Shown here one piece after another: positions 14,710 through 23,471 of a DNA stretch of 37,390 bases; within the stretch, counting starts at the first letter, position 1, and the number at the start of each line of letters is the position of its first letter. The stretch comes from Streptomyces globisporus (GTDB lineage: Bacteria > Actinomycetota > Actinomycetes > Streptomycetales > Streptomycetaceae). Both the position numbers and the translations under genes were made by a program. The DNA lies in contig NZ_QWFA01000031.1 of the NCBI RefSeq assembly GCF_003501885.1, forward strand, positions 1 through 37,390, given 5' to 3'. The notes beneath the pieces were generated by a model. The model was not told the origin of the DNA, made no database searches, and saw only the letters and a program-made list of their open reading frames with translations.

Positions 14710-15759
14710 TCAGGCGCGACCGGCCCAGATGTTGGTGCCCGCCGTGTCCACGGCGAAGGTGTCGATCTCCTTCAGCTCATCGGCGGTGAGCGCCGGGCCC
14801 GCGAGGGCCGCCACGTTCTCCTCCAGCTGCTTCACGCTCGACGCGCCGATCAGCGCCGAGGTCATCCGGCTGTCGCGCAGCACCCAGGCGATGGCGAGCT
14901 GGGCGAGCGACTGGCCGCGGCCCTGGGCGATGTCGTTGAGTCCGTTGAGCCGGCGGACCACCTCGTCGGAGAGCAGGCCCGGGTCGAGGGACTTGCCCTG
15001 GGTGGCGCGCGAGCCCTCCGGGATGCCCTTCAGATACTTGTTCGTGAGCAGGCCCTGGGCGAGCGGCACGAAGGAGATGCAGCCCATTCCGGCCACCTCC
15101 AGGGTGTCGAGCAGCCCGTCGTCCTCGATCCAGCGGTTGATCATGGAGTAGGACGGCTGGTGGATCAGGGCCGGGACGCCCATCTCCTTGAGCAGGCCGG
15201 CCGCCTCGGCGGTCTGCTCCGCGTTGTACGAGGAGACGCCCACGTACAGCGCCTTGCCCTGCCGGACGGCGGACGCCAGGGCGCCCATCGTCTCCTCCAG
15301 CGGGGTGTCCGGGTCGAAACGGTGCGAGTAGAAGATGTCGACGTAGTCCACGCCCATCCGCTTCAGGGACGCGTCGAGCGAGGACAGCAGGTACTTCCGG
15401 GAGCCCCACTCGCCGTACGGGCCGGGGTGCATCAGATAGCCGGCCTTGGTCGAAATGACCAGTTCGTCGCGGTACGGGGCGAAATCCTGGGCGAAGAGCC
15501 TGCCGAAGTTCAGCTCGGCCGAGCCGGGCGGCGGACCGTAGTTGTTGGCCAGGTCGAAGTGGGTCACCCCGAGGTCGAAGGCGCGGCGCAGGATCGCCCG
15601 CTGGGAGTCCAGCGCCCGGTCGTCGCCGAAGTTGTGCCACAGGCCCAGCGAGAGGGCGGGCAGCTTGAGGCCGCTGCGCCCGGTCCGGCGGTACTCCATG
15701 GAGTCGTAGCGCGAGGGGGCGGCACGGTAGTACAGGTCGGGGGAGAGGTAATCAGTCAC
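14710..15759 (-). CDS. mgrA: Aldo/keto reductase, YghZ/MgrA type
   Basis: This 349-residue NADPH-dependent reductase of the aldo/keto reductase superfamily shows the catalytic tetrad as Asp69, Tyr74, Lys105 and His146 (HFDLANNYGP, ISTKAGYLM, YSHRFDPDTP). The sequence, with an N-terminal YYRAAPSRYDSMEYRR and GEWGSRKYLLSSLD, matches the L-glyceraldehyde-3-phosphate reductase (YghZ/GPR) subfamily, so it may detoxify methylglyoxal or L-GAP. The symbol is by similarity only. GTG 15759 is supported by AAGGAGAG about 6 nt upstream. It is divergent from the prenyltransferase gene, with about 260 bp between the two starts. Confidence 0.92.
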   Translation of the reverse strand: MTDYLSPDLYYRAAPSRYDSMEYRRTGRSGLKLPALSLGLWHNFGDDRALDSQRAILRRAFDLGVTHFDLANNYGPPPGSAELNFGRLFAQDFAPYRDELVISTKAGYLMHPGPYGEWGSRKYLLSSLDASLKRMGVDYVDIFYSHRFDPDTPLEETMGALASAVRQGKALYVGVSSYNAEQTAEAAGLLKEMGVPALIHQPSYSMINRWIEDDGLLDTLEVAGMGCISFVPLAQGLLTNKYLKGIPEGSRATQGKSLDPGLLSDEVVRRLNGLNDIAQGRGQSLAQLAIAWVLRDSRMTSALIGASSVKQLEENVAALAGPALTADELKEIDTFAVDTAGTNIWAGRA

Positions 15760-16022
15760 GTTTCTCTCCTTATCACGGAGTTGTGACAGACCGGGTTGGG
15801 CCCTGGTGACCCGCTCGCAGTAATGTGGCGGCTTCGGGGAATGCCGATGTGCGGCGCGGCGCAGGCCCGCGCGGCCCGTGCCGGTGGTAGAGGCGCGGAC
15901 CGCCCAGGGGTCGTGCGAGCGGCGCAGGTCGTGCGGCGGTCCCCTGCGGGGGACGTCCCCTGTGACCCCCGGCGACGGGGAGGGCGGGCCCCGGCCCGTA
16001 CGGAACCGAGAGGGTGAACGCA

Positions 16023-16784
16023 GTGAACTTCCGCGACCTGGTGTACAGGCTCTACGCGCGCCGGGTGGAAGGCCGCCTGGACCACGACCAGGTGCCGAAG
16101 CACATCGGGGTCATCCTCGACGGCAACCGGCGGTGGGCCAAGGCGTCCGGCGGATCGGCCGTACAGGGCCACCAGGCCGGTGCGGACAAGATCTCCGAGC
16201 TGCTCGGCTGGTGCGACGAGACCGATGTCGAGGTCGTCACCCTCTGGATGCTCTCCACGGACAACTTCGACCGCCCCGAGCACGAGCTGAAGCCGCTGCT
16301 CGGCATCATCGAGAACACCGTGCGCAACCTCGCCGCGGACGGGCGCTGGCGCGTCCACCACGTCGGCACGCTCGACCTGCTCCCGCCGGAGACGCAGACG
16401 GTGCTGAAGGAGGCCGAGGAGGTGACGTCCGGCATCGACGGCATAATCGTCAATGTCGCGGTCGGCTACGGCGGCCGCCAGGAGATCGCGGACGCTGTGC
16501 GCTCGCTGCTCCTGGACCACGCGGACAAGGGCACGACCTTCGAGGAGCTGGCCGAGGTCGTCTCCACCGACCTGATCTCCGAGCACCTCTACACCCGGGG
16601 CCAGCCCGATCCCGACCTGGTGATCCGGACGAGCGGCGAACAGCGGCTCTCGGGCTTCATGCTCTGGCAGAGCGCCCATTCGGAGTACTACTTCTGCGAG
16701 GTCTTCTGGCCGGCCTTCCGCAAGGTCGACTTCCTCCGGGCACTGCGCGACTACGCCGCCCGCCACCGGCGCTTCGGGGGCTGA
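16023..16784 (+). CDS. uppS: Isoprenyl transferase (cis-prenyl diphosphate synthase)
   Basis: This 253-residue enzyme of the cis-prenyltransferase family condenses isopentenyl diphosphate with an allylic diphosphate to make the polyprenyl carrier for cell-wall and glycan synthesis. The signature HIGVILDGNRRWAK holds the Mg-binding Asp; LWMLSTDNFDRP and DLVIRTSGEQRLSGFMLWQ are the substrate loops, and SEYYF precedes the C-terminal helix. GTG 16023 (VNFRDLVYRLYARR) is preferred over GTG 16014 because GAGAGG at 16008-16013 is 9 nt before it and abuts the other. Streptomyces often have more than one such enzyme, so chain length is not certain. Confidence 0.92.
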   Translation: MNFRDLVYRLYARRVEGRLDHDQVPKHIGVILDGNRRWAKASGGSAVQGHQAGADKISELLGWCDETDVEVVTLWMLSTDNFDRPEHELKPLLGIIENTVRNLAADGRWRVHHVGTLDLLPPETQTVLKEAEEVTSGIDGIIVNVAVGYGGRQEIADAVRSLLLDHADKGTTFEELAEVVSTDLISEHLYTRGQPDPDLVIRTSGEQRLSGFMLWQSAHSEYYFCEVFWPAFRKVDFLRALRDYAARHRRFGG

Positions 16785-16795
16785 GCCGCCGGACA

Positions 16796-16815
16796 CCCCG
16801 GGGCGCGCCCCGGGG
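16796..16815 (+). terminator. GC palindrome after uppS, possible terminator
   Basis: CCCCGGGGCGCGCCCCGGGG is a perfect 20-bp palindrome 11 nt past the stop. It has no T-tract. The adjacent CCGCCGGACACCCC (16786-16799) equals part of the terminal repeat of the element at 12965-13122. Confidence 0.5.
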
Positions 16816-17132
16816 CGTCACCGGGCGTCCACCGGGACTTCTCCACACCGTGTCATATGCAGCGGCATGGCTTCGGGCCGATGAGGGAATACCCCTGACA
16901 GGTCGACATCCGGTCATCAACCAGGCGGATGCCGTCACCAAGTGAGCGGCACCCAGTCCGCTCGCCCGGGAGGCCCTTTGCACACGAAGGACCGTACGCA
17001 GCGTGCGGCCGACGCGGTGGCCGTGGTCAGGCCCGCGCACGAGGGCCCGATCCCGGTCCGTCCTCTCCCTTCGGGAAGCTCCGCGACCGTCCGTCGCACT
17101 CCCCGACCTCGTCCGAGGGGGTACGTCCTTCC
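16816..17132. other. Intergenic region upstream of the PIN-PhoH gene
   Basis: About 320 bp without a convincing gene. Short frames continue upstream of the PIN-PhoH start but show no start with a ribosome binding site. No clear promoter, riboswitch or repeat was seen; the leader sequence TTTGCACACGAAGG could belong to the PIN-PhoH transcript. Confidence 0.4.
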
Positions 17133-18455
17133 GTGGTGAACAGCAGCAAGCGCCGCATGCCCGACCGGCGCACATACGTTCTCGACACCAGCGTCCTGCT
17201 GGCCGACCCAGGCGCCATGGCCCGCTTCGACGAGCACGAAGTCGTGCTGCCGATCGTGGTGGTCACGGAGCTGGAGGCCAAACGGCACCATCCCGAGCTC
17301 GGCTACTTCGCCCGCCAGGCCCTGCGCCTGCTGGACGACTTCCGGGTCCGGTACGGCCGGCTGGACGCCCCGATCCCGCTGGGGGACCTGGGCGGGTCGC
17401 TCCGTGTCGAACTCAACCACTCCGATCCCGGCGTCCTGCCCGCCGGCTACCGGTTGGGGGACAACGACTCACGGATCCTCGCGGTCGCACGCAACCTCCA
17501 GGCCGAGGGGTACGACGTCACGGTCGTCTCCAAGGACCTGCCCCTCCGCATCAAGGCGTCCTCCGTCGGCCTCCTCGCCGAGGAGTACCGCGCCGAGCTC
17601 GCCATCACGGACTCCGGCTGGACCGGTATGAGCGAACTGTCCCTCGCCGGGGAACAGATCGACCTGCTGTTCAGCGAGGAGACGCTGTACGTCCCCGAGG
17701 CCGCCGAGCTGCCCGTCCACACCGGCCTGGTCCTCCAGTCCGAGCGCGGCAAGGCGCTCGGCCGGGTGACCGCCGAGGGCAACGTCCGCCTCGTGCGGGG
17801 CGACCGGGAGGCCTTCGGCATCCACGGGCGCAGCGCCGAGCAGCGGATCGCGTTGGACCTCCTCCTCGACAGCGACGTCGGCATCGTGTCGCTCGGCGGC
17901 CGCGCGGGCACCGGCAAGTCGGCGCTGGCCCTCTGCGCGGGCCTGGAAGCGGTGCTGGAGCGGCAGCAGCACAAGAAGGTGATGGTCTTCCGCCCGCTGT
18001 ACGCGGTGGGCGGGCAGGAGCTCGGCTATCTCCCCGGCAGCGAGGCCGAGAAGATGAGCCCCTGGGCGCAGGCGGTCTTCGACACGCTCTCGGCGGTCGC
18101 CGGGCGCGAGGTCATCGAGGAGGTGCTCGGGCGCGGGATGCTGGAGGTCCTGCCGCTCACCCACATCCGCGGCCGCTCGTTGCACGACGCGTTCGTGATC
18201 GTGGACGAGGCCCAGTCGCTCGAACGGAACGTCCTGCTGACCGTGTTGTCCCGAATCGGGGCGAATTCGCGTGTCGTGCTCACCCACGACGTGGCCCAGC
18301 GGGACAACCTCCGGGTCGGCCGGTACGACGGAGTCGTCGCCGTCGTCGAGAAGCTGAAGGGGCATCCGCTGTTCGCGCACGTCACGCTCACGCGGTCGGA
18401 GCGTTCGCAGATCGCCGCGCTGGTGACCGAAATGCTGGAGGAGGGCCACATCTGA
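17133..18455 (+). CDS. PIN-PhoH fusion protein (PhoH2-like RNase/ATPase)
   Basis: This 440-residue protein has an N-terminal PIN nuclease domain (about 13-150) and a C-terminal PhoH ATPase domain (about 230-440). The PIN acidic residues are visible: Asp18 (YVLDTSVLL), Glu46 (VTELEAK), and Asp110/Asp112 in [11 protein letters not shown]. PhoH shows Walker A GRAGTGKS (256-263) and Walker B VIVDEAQ (355-361), then [15 protein letters not shown]. Mycobacterial PhoH2, with the same layout, is reported as an ATP-dependent RNA helicase and RNase. GTG 17133 or 17136 is the likely start (GAGGGGG about 12 nt upstream); ATG 17157 lacks a ribosome binding site. It is a single gene with its own hairpin terminator. 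Confidence 0.93.
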   Translation: MVNSSKRRMPDRRTYVLDTSVLLADPGAMARFDEHEVVLPIVVVTELEAKRHHPELGYFARQALRLLDDFRVRYGRLDAPIPLGDLGGSLRVELNHSDPGVLPAGYRLGDNDSRILAVARNLQAEGYDVTVVSKDLPLRIKASSVGLLAEEYRAELAITDSGWTGMSELSLAGEQIDLLFSEETLYVPEAAELPVHTGLVLQSERGKALGRVTAEGNVRLVRGDREAFGIHGRSAEQRIALDLLLDSDVGIVSLGGRAGTGKSALALCAGLEAVLERQQHKKVMVFRPLYAVGGQELGYLPGSEAEKMSPWAQAVFDTLSAVAGREVIEEVLGRGMLEVLPLTHIRGRSLHDAFVIVDEAQSLERNVLLTVLSRIGANSRVVLTHDVAQRDNLRVGRYDGVVAVVEKLKGHPLFAHVTLTRSERSQIAALVTEMLEEGHI

Positions 18456-18471
18456 CCCGCATGTCCCCTTG

Positions 18472-18510
18472 ATGCCGCCCGGCGAGCCAAGCAGCTTAGC
18501 CGGGCGGCAT
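18472..18510 (+). terminator. Hairpin terminator of the PIN-PhoH gene
   Basis: ATGCCGCCCGGC (18472-18483) pairs perfectly with GCCGGGCGGCAT (18499-18510) across a 15-nt loop, 16 nt after the stop. Confidence 0.75.
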
Positions 18511-18643
18511 TGTGCTGCGCCGTCATTTCCGCAAAACCGATGGACCAAACGAGGTGTGACCTTTCCCACGCAACACAGAATTGCCTCCACACGTCCCCGT
18601 CCGGCAGAGTCTTGCTTCCGTCAGGCCCCGCATACGGCACTTG

Positions 18644-18838
18644 GGCACCTCCAGAGGTGCCACGCACCACACAACTCAACACGAGACGCCCGTATGCCGC
18701 CCGCGAGCACCACGCGGCAGCCTCCTCACCGGGGTTGCCCATCGGGCCCGTGCCTCCCGTGACCCACGCAGTAGGGAGGCCAGTGCCAGGGGCACGAACG
18801 CGCCCGCGAGGTCACCTAAGCGGGCGATGCTGGAAGGA
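18644..18838 (+). promoter_or_regulatory. Hairpin-rich leader of the lytic transglycosylase gene, possible riboswitch
   Basis: The 334 bp between the PIN-PhoH terminator and this gene hold a chain of hairpins: GGCACCTC-CA-GAGGTGCC (18644-18661), GCCTCCC paired with GGGAGGC, GTGCC-AGG-GGCAC, and CGCCCGC (18801-18807) paired with GCGGGCG (18820-18826) directly before the GGAAGGA ribosome binding site. Streptomyces wall-hydrolase genes are known to be controlled by ydaO-type c-di-AMP riboswitches. Here GCAGTAGGGA and CACCTAA recall that class, but other hallmark blocks are missing, so this is only a candidate. Confidence 0.35.
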
Positions 18839-18844
18839 CACCAT

Positions 18845-19558
18845 GTGAGCCGGATCTCGGTCCGGGGGTTCGCCGTGGCATCCGCCACCGCGGTCACCAC
18901 CGTAGGCGCCGTCGTAGGCGTTGCTGCGGGCGGCACACCTGCCGCCGACGACAACAACTTCGAGGCGGCTGCAGCCGACACCACGCTGCTCGCAGACATC
19001 CCCGCGGGCCAGCAGGCCCAGGTCCAGACCGCTTCGCTGACGCAGCAGGCCGACGCCCAGGCGTCCGCAGCCGACGCCGCCGCGAAGAAGTCGGCCGAGG
19101 AATCCGCCCGCCTCCAGGCAGCCAAGGACGCCAAGTCCAAGAAGCAGGCCGCCGAGGACCGGATCGAGGCCGAGCGCGAGGCCGAGGCGAAGAAGAAGGA
19201 AGAGGCCGAGCGCGCCAGCCGTTCTTCCGTCCGCGACGCCTCCTCGTTCGCGACCCAGGGCTCGTACACCGTGGCCCAGGTCCAGGCGATGGCCCGTCAG
19301 ATGGTCCCCGCCGACCAGTTCCAGTGCTTCAGCAACATCGTGAACCACGAGTCGACCTGGAACTACCGCGCGACCAACCCGTCCTCCGGGGCGTACGGTC
19401 TGATGCAGGCGCTCCCGGGCCACAAGATGTCGTCCGCCGGCGCCGACTGGCAGACCAACCCGGCCACCCAGATCAAGTGGGGCCTCAGCTACATGGACAG
19501 CCGCTACGGCTCCCCGTGCGGCGCCTGGTCCTTCTGGCAGGCCAACAACTGGTATTAG
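18845..19558 (+). CDS. Secreted lytic transglycosylase (SLT domain)
   Basis: This 237-residue exported wall hydrolase cleaves peptidoglycan glycan strands. A signal-like N-terminus (SRISVRGFAVASATAVTT, cut near GGTPAAD) precedes a charged Ala/Lys/Glu-rich coiled coil (about 70-125), and a C-terminal SLT domain follows (about 140-237). The catalytic Glu lies in NIVNHESTWNY; NPSSGAYGLMQALPGHKM and INWGL-like IKWGLSYMDSRYGSPCGAW are the remaining family blocks. The start is GTG 18845 with GGAAGGA 6 nt upstream. An ATG overlapping it (18843) is followed at once by TGA and cannot be used. The only two cysteines (QCF and PCGAW) are in the SLT domain and may pair. Confidence 0.9.
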   Translation: MSRISVRGFAVASATAVTTVGAVVGVAAGGTPAADDNNFEAAAADTTLLADIPAGQQAQVQTASLTQQADAQASAADAAAKKSAEESARLQAAKDAKSKKQAAEDRIEAEREAEAKKKEEAERASRSSVRDASSFATQGSYTVAQVQAMARQMVPADQFQCFSNIVNHESTWNYRATNPSSGAYGLMQALPGHKMSSAGADWQTNPATQIKWGLSYMDSRYGSPCGAWSFWQANNWY

Positions 19559-19597
19559 GGGGAGCGGGCGGAAGTTCACACGCCGCCCTCTCAACCC

Positions 19598-19637
19598 CGC
19601 GAGGCCCCTCACCGTCCAGACGGTGGGGGGCCTCGCG
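19598..19637 (+). terminator. Terminator of the lytic transglycosylase gene
   Basis: A 19-bp stem (19598-19616 and 19619-19637) with one G-T pair begins 39 nt after the stop. No T-run follows. Confidence 0.75.
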
Positions 19638-19705
19638 CGTGTACGGTCGCATCCCGGCGAGCAGCGAGGGCGCTGGGCGGCGAAGATGGGGGAAGGAAAG
19701 CAGGC

Positions 19706-21088
19706 ATGTCGAAACTACCGGGCTGGCTGGGCCGCTTCGGGTCCGAACTGACGGAGCTGGGTGCGCGACTGGACGAGCGGCGGGCGCGCGCCGCCGCCGA
19801 CGACGAACCCCTCGCCGTGCGCGGGGCCCCCGCCGTCCCGGACGGCGACGAGCTCGGGCAGGTGCCCGCGCCGCCCAGCTACGCCCCCTCGGTCGCGGCC
19901 AAGCCGGATCCGGTGGCGGCGATCCCGTGGGGCATGCGGGTCGCCGCGGAGGCCGGCTGGCGCCTCCTCGTCCTCGCGGGGACGCTCTGGGTGCTGATGC
20001 GGGTGATCAGCGCGGTCCAGCTCGTGGTGCTGGCCTTCGCCGCCGCCCTGCTCGTCACCGCGATGCTCCAGCCGACCGTGGTCCGGCTCAAGCGGTTCGG
20101 GCTGCCGCACGGGCTCGCCACCGCCGTCACAGCCGTGCTCGGGTTCGTCATCATCGGCCTGGTCGGCTGGTTCGTGGTGTGGCAGGTGATGGAGAACCTC
20201 GACACGCTCTCGGACCGGGTCCGGGACGGTATCGACGAGTTGAAGCGCTGGGCGCTGGACAGCCCCTTCCACGTCACCGAGTCGCAGATCAACGACATCG
20301 CCAAGAACCTCAACGACACCATCGGCACCAACACCGAGGAGATCACCTCGGCCGGGCTCCAGGGCGTCACCGTGATGGTGGAGTTCCTCACCGGGCTGCT
20401 GCTGGCGATGTTCTCCACGCTGTTCCTGCTCTACGACGGCCGCCGTATCTGGGAGTGGTCGCTCAAGCTGGTGCCCGCCGCGGCCCGCCCCGGAGTCGCC
20501 GGCGCCGGACCGCGCGCCTGGCGCACCCTGACCGCGTACGTGCGTGGCACGGTGCTCGTCGCCCTGATCGACGCCATCTTCATCGGCTTCGGCCTCTACA
20601 TCCTCAACGTGCCGCTCGCCGTGCCGCTGGCCGTCTTCATCTTCCTGTTCGCCTTCATCCCGCTCGTCGGCGCCGTGGTCTCCGGAGCGCTCGCGGTGGT
20701 CGTCGCGCTGGTCACCGAGGGCGTGTGGACGGCGCTGTGGGCGCTGGTGGTGGTCCTGGCGGTGCAGCAGATCGAGGGCCACATCCTGCAGCCGTTCATC
20801 CTCGGCCGCGCCGTCCGGGTGCACCCGCTCGCGGTGGTCCTCGCGGTGGCGACGGGCGGGCTCGTCGCGGGCATCGGCGGCGCGGTGGTCGCCGTACCAC
20901 TGGTCGCCGTGATCAACACCGTGGTCGGCTATCTGCGCTCGTACGGGGAGCCCGGCGAACGCGGAGGACACCACGGGGCCACCGCCCTGTCGATGAGCCC
21001 GGCGCACGCCGGTCCCGCGCCGGCGCCACCCGATCCGCAGGACGCCCCGGCCGAGCGTCCGAAGGAGAACCCGCCGCCGCAGGAGTAG
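19706..21088 (+). CDS. AI-2E family transporter (PerM-like)
   Basis: This 460-residue membrane protein has about eight helices and belongs to the AI-2E/UPF0118 family. Residues 1-75 are a cytosolic, charged and Pro-rich tail. The first helix pairs lie at about 90-160, a soluble loop with NDIAKNLNDTIG follows, then the conserved FLLYDGRRIW, TLTAYVRGTVLVALIDAIF, FIPLVGAVVSGALAV and QQIEGHILQPFILGRAV. The C-terminal 50 residues are Pro/Ala-rich. Family members include the AI-2 exporter TqsA and sodium/proton antiporters, so the substrate is open. GGAAGGAAAG precedes ATG 19706. Confidence 0.9.
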   Translation: MSKLPGWLGRFGSELTELGARLDERRARAAADDEPLAVRGAPAVPDGDELGQVPAPPSYAPSVAAKPDPVAAIPWGMRVAAEAGWRLLVLAGTLWVLMRVISAVQLVVLAFAAALLVTAMLQPTVVRLKRFGLPHGLATAVTAVLGFVIIGLVGWFVVWQVMENLDTLSDRVRDGIDELKRWALDSPFHVTESQINDIAKNLNDTIGTNTEEITSAGLQGVTVMVEFLTGLLLAMFSTLFLLYDGRRIWEWSLKLVPAAARPGVAGAGPRAWRTLTAYVRGTVLVALIDAIFIGFGLYILNVPLAVPLAVFIFLFAFIPLVGAVVSGALAVVVALVTEGVWTALWALVVVLAVQQIEGHILQPFILGRAVRVHPLAVVLAVATGGLVAGIGGAVVAVPLVAVINTVVGYLRSYGEPGERGGHHGATALSMSPAHAGPAPAPPDPQDAPAERPKENPPPQE

Positions 21089-21106
21089 CGGGGCGGGCGG
21101 GAACGC

Positions 21107-21148
21107 GGAAGAGCCCCGGGGACGGTCGGTCGTCCCCGGGGCTCTTCC
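21107..21148. terminator. Bidirectional terminator between the AI-2E gene and ahpD
   Basis: A perfect 18-bp stem (21107-21124 and 21131-21148) with a 6-nt loop lies between convergent genes and can serve both. Confidence 0.85.
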
Positions 21149-21182
21149 CGTACCCAGGTGGGTCAGGGGTGGTGCGATGTCA

Positions 21183-21716
21183 CTACTCGGCGAGGACGGC
21201 CTCGGCGTCGAGGGTCACACCGACCGCCTGGATCACCGAAGCGATCTTGACGGCTTCCTGGATGGTCTCGCGGTCCACGCCGGCCTTGCGGAGCACCTGC
21301 TCGTGCGAGTCCAGGCACTGGCCGCAGCCGTTGATCGCGGAGACGGCGAGCGACCACAGCTCGAAGTCGACCTTCTCCACGCCCGGGTTGCCGATGACGT
21401 TCATCCGCAGGCCCGCGCGGAGCGTGCCGTACTCCGGGTCCGACAGCAGGTGCCGGGTCCGGTAGAAGACGTTGTTCATCGCCATGATCGCGGCAGCCGA
21501 CTTCGCCGCGGTGTACGCCTCGGCGGAGAGGTTGGCCTTCGCCTCGGGCTCCAGCTCACGCAGCACCTTCGGCGAGCGCGAGGCGATCGCACAGGCCAGC
21601 ACGGTGCCCCACAGCTGCTGCTGCGGGAGGTCGCTGTTGCCGATGACCGAACCGAGGTTCAGCTTCAGGTCCTTGGCGAAGTCCGGTATGGCGGACTTCA
21701 GTTCGTCGAGAGCCAT
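21183..21716 (-). CDS. ahpD: Alkyl hydroperoxide reductase partner AhpD
   Basis: This 177-residue thiol protein of the AhpD/carboxymuconolactone decarboxylase family reduces AhpC with electrons from the lipoamide-dependent system in mycobacteria. The active-site motif [11 protein letters not shown] gives Cys131, Cys134 and His138, and the charge-relay Glu lies in [10 protein letters not shown]. Length and sequence match actinobacterial AhpD throughout ([20 protein letters not shown]). It starts 12 nt after the ahpC stop, so the two form one operon, and it ends at a bidirectional terminator. Expression is probably controlled by the divergent OxyR. Confidence 0.96.
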   Translation of the reverse strand: MALDELKSAIPDFAKDLKLNLGSVIGNSDLPQQQLWGTVLACAIASRSPKVLRELEPEAKANLSAEAYTAAKSAAAIMAMNNVFYRTRHLLSDPEYGTLRAGLRMNVIGNPGVEKVDFELWSLAVSAINGCGQCLDSHEQVLRKAGVDRETIQEAVKIASVIQAVGVTLDAEAVLAE

Positions 21717-21728
21717 GTCGGTATCAGC

Positions 21729-22283
21729 TCACTCGCCCGAGAGGAGCGCGACCGGGTCGAGGGTGTTCTCGCCCTTGGTCCAGTTGCACGGGCACAGCTC
21801 GTCGGTCTGCAGGGCGTCGAGGACCCGCAGGACCTCCTTGGGGTTACGCCCCACGGAACCGGCGGTCACCATCGTGAACTGGATCTCGTTGTTCTGGTCG
21901 ACGATGAAGACGGCGCGCTGGGCGAAGCCGTCCTCGCCCTCGATGCCGAGGTCACGCATGAGCTCGTGCTTCGAGTCGGCCAGCATCGGGAAGGGCAGGT
22001 CGGTCAGGTCCGGGTGGTCCTTGCGCCAGGCGTGGTGCACGAACTCGGAGTCACCGGAGAAGCCGAGGATCTGGGCGTCGCGGTCGGCGAACTCCTCGTT
22101 CAGCTTGCCGAAGGCGGCGATCTCCGTCGGGCACACGAAGGTGAAGTCCTTCGGCCACGCGAAGACGATCTTCCACTTGCCCTCGTAGGTCTTGTGGTTG
22201 ATCTGCTCGAACTCCTTGCCGCTCTCCAGCGAGACACAAGCAGTCAGGTCGAACTCGGGGAACTTGTCACCGACAGTGAGCAC
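21729..22283 (-). CDS. ahpC: Alkyl hydroperoxide reductase AhpC (2-Cys peroxiredoxin)
   Basis: This 184-residue cytoplasmic peroxiredoxin reduces H2O2 and organic peroxides. The peroxidatic Cys51 lies in FTFVCPTEI, and resolving cysteines Cys164 and Cys166 lie in DELCPCNW, the three-cysteine pattern of mycobacterial AhpC. GTG 22283 is fixed by AAGGAG at 7 nt; the longer frame upstream lacks homologous residues. It is transcribed divergently from oxyR, 133 bp away, and is followed by ahpD. This order is the one described for the peroxide-inducible OxyR regulon of S. coelicolor. Confidence 0.96.
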   Translation of the reverse strand: MLTVGDKFPEFDLTACVSLESGKEFEQINHKTYEGKWKIVFAWPKDFTFVCPTEIAAFGKLNEEFADRDAQILGFSGDSEFVHHAWRKDHPDLTDLPFPMLADSKHELMRDLGIEGEDGFAQRAVFIVDQNNEIQFTMVTAGSVGRNPKEVLRVLDALQTDELCPCNWTKGENTLDPVALLSGE

Positions 22284-22359
22284 GCGCTCTCCTTGCAACG
22301 TCTGGAATTCCCTTTTTGAGGGTCTTCCTGAGGGTTGGACGGCTCCCACCTTGGCACAG

Positions 22360-22388
22360 AGTGCATTGATCGCGGAAATAGCTACACT
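22360..22388. promoter_or_regulatory. Candidate OxyR binding region between ahpC and oxyR
   Basis: AGTGCA (22360-22365) and TACACT (22383-22388) form an imperfect inverted repeat with a 17-bp spacer that contains AT-rich ATTGATC and AAATAGCTA. It lies in the 133-bp divergent region, as expected for a LysR-type operator, but the site is inferred from symmetry alone. Confidence 0.35.
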
Positions 22389-22416
22389 CGGTCCGGATGA
22401 TCGGAGGTGCCTATCA

Positions 22417-23409
22417 GTGGCGCAGGTGAATCAGGGCGTACGTCCCAAGCAGTCCGTTAAGTCGCCCGTCAAGCAGCCCAGCCTGTCCCAGCTGCGGGCC
22501 TTCGCGGCCGTGGCGGAACATCTGCACTTCCGGGACGCAGCGGCAGCAATCGGGATGAGTCAGCCGGCACTCTCCGGAGCGGTCTCCGCCCTGGAGGAGG
22601 CACTGGGTGTCCAGCTCATCGAGCGTACGACGCGCAAGGTGCTGCTCTCGCCCGCGGGGGAGCGGCTCGCGGTGCGGGCCGGGGCGGTTCTGGAGGCCGT
22701 CGCCGCGCTGATGGAGGAGGCGGAGGCGGTCCGGGCCCCGTTCACCGGAGTCCTCCGGCTCGGTGTGATCCCCACCGTCGCCCCGTATCTCCTGCCCACC
22801 GTGCTCCGCCTCGTGCACGAGCGCTACCCGGACCTCGACCTCCAGGTCCACGAGGAGCAGACCTCCTCGCTGCTCGAAGGGCTCGCCGCCGGGCGGCTCG
22901 ACCTGCTGCTGCTCGCCGTGCCGCTCGGGGTGCCGGGCGTCACCGAGCTCCCGCTGTTCGACGAGGACTTCGTGCTGGTCATGGAGCAGGACCACTGGCT
23001 CGGCGGCCGCGCGGACATCCCCCGTGACGCGCTGCGCGAACTGCCGCTGCTGCTCCTGGACGAGGGGCACTGCCTGCGCGACCAGGCCCTGGACATCTGC
23101 CGTGAGGCCGGCCGCACCCAGGGCGCGCCGGTCACCACGACCGCCGCCGGGCTCTCCACCCTCGTCCAGCTGGTCGCCGGAGGGCTCGGGGTGACGCTGC
23201 TGCCGCGCACCGCGGTGACGGTGGAGACCGGCCGCAACGACGCGCTGGCCACCGGGTACTTCGCGGACCCGGCGCCCACCCGGCGTGTGGCGCTGGCGAT
23301 GCGGACCGGGTCGGCCCGGGGCGGCGAGTTCGAGGAGTTCGCGGCCGCCCTGCGCGAGGCGATGAAGCCGCTGCCGGTGCGGGCGGTGGACCGCCCCGGC
23401 CAGGACTGA
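22417..23409 (+). CDS. oxyR: Hydrogen-peroxide-sensing LysR-type regulator OxyR
   Basis: This 330-residue LysR-type activator has an N-terminal winged helix (about 20-80: LSQLRAFAAVAEHLHFRDAA, then MSQPALSGAVSALEEALG) and a C-terminal two-lobed sensor. The redox pair is clear: Cys219 and Cys228 in DEGHCLRDQALDIC, equivalent to Cys199 and Cys208 of E. coli OxyR. Oxidation by peroxide forms the disulfide that activates transcription of ahpCD and its own gene in S. coelicolor. GTG 22417 has GGAGG nine nt upstream. The first 20 residues (Lys/Gln/Pro-rich) are an extension compared with the E. coli protein. Confidence 0.95.
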   Translation: MAQVNQGVRPKQSVKSPVKQPSLSQLRAFAAVAEHLHFRDAAAAIGMSQPALSGAVSALEEALGVQLIERTTRKVLLSPAGERLAVRAGAVLEAVAALMEEAEAVRAPFTGVLRLGVIPTVAPYLLPTVLRLVHERYPDLDLQVHEEQTSSLLEGLAAGRLDLLLLAVPLGVPGVTELPLFDEDFVLVMEQDHWLGGRADIPRDALRELPLLLLDEGHCLRDQALDICREAGRTQGAPVTTTAAGLSTLVQLVAGGLGVTLLPRTAVTVETGRNDALATGYFADPAPTRRVALAMRTGSARGGEFEEFAAALREAMKPLPVRAVDRPGQD

Positions 23410-23417
23410 GACGGACG

Positions 23418-23451
23418 CGGCCGGGGCTCCCGTTCCCAGGAGCCCCGGCCG
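23418..23451. terminator. Hairpin between oxyR and the convergent permease gene
   Basis: CGGCCGGGGCTCC (23418-23430) pairs perfectly with 23439-23451 across an 8-nt loop, between two convergent genes. Confidence 0.75.
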
Positions 23452-23471
23452 TACGCCCGATCACGCGGGTG

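Noticed and set aside
16786..16799. Second MITE end after uppS
   Set aside because: It shares 14 bp with the terminal repeat at 13103-13122, but no partner end is found nearby; it may be coincidence within a GC palindrome.
18644..18838. Firm call of a ydaO c-di-AMP riboswitch
   Set aside because: Only some blocks (GCAGTAGGGA, CACCTAA) resemble the class; the canonical GGGGAACC-like and AGCTAAC blocks are absent, so it is listed only as a candidate.
18843..18848. ATG directly followed by TGA overlapping the transglycosylase GTG start
   Set aside because: A one-codon start-stop could modulate initiation, but it arises easily by chance from ATGTGA and nothing supports it.
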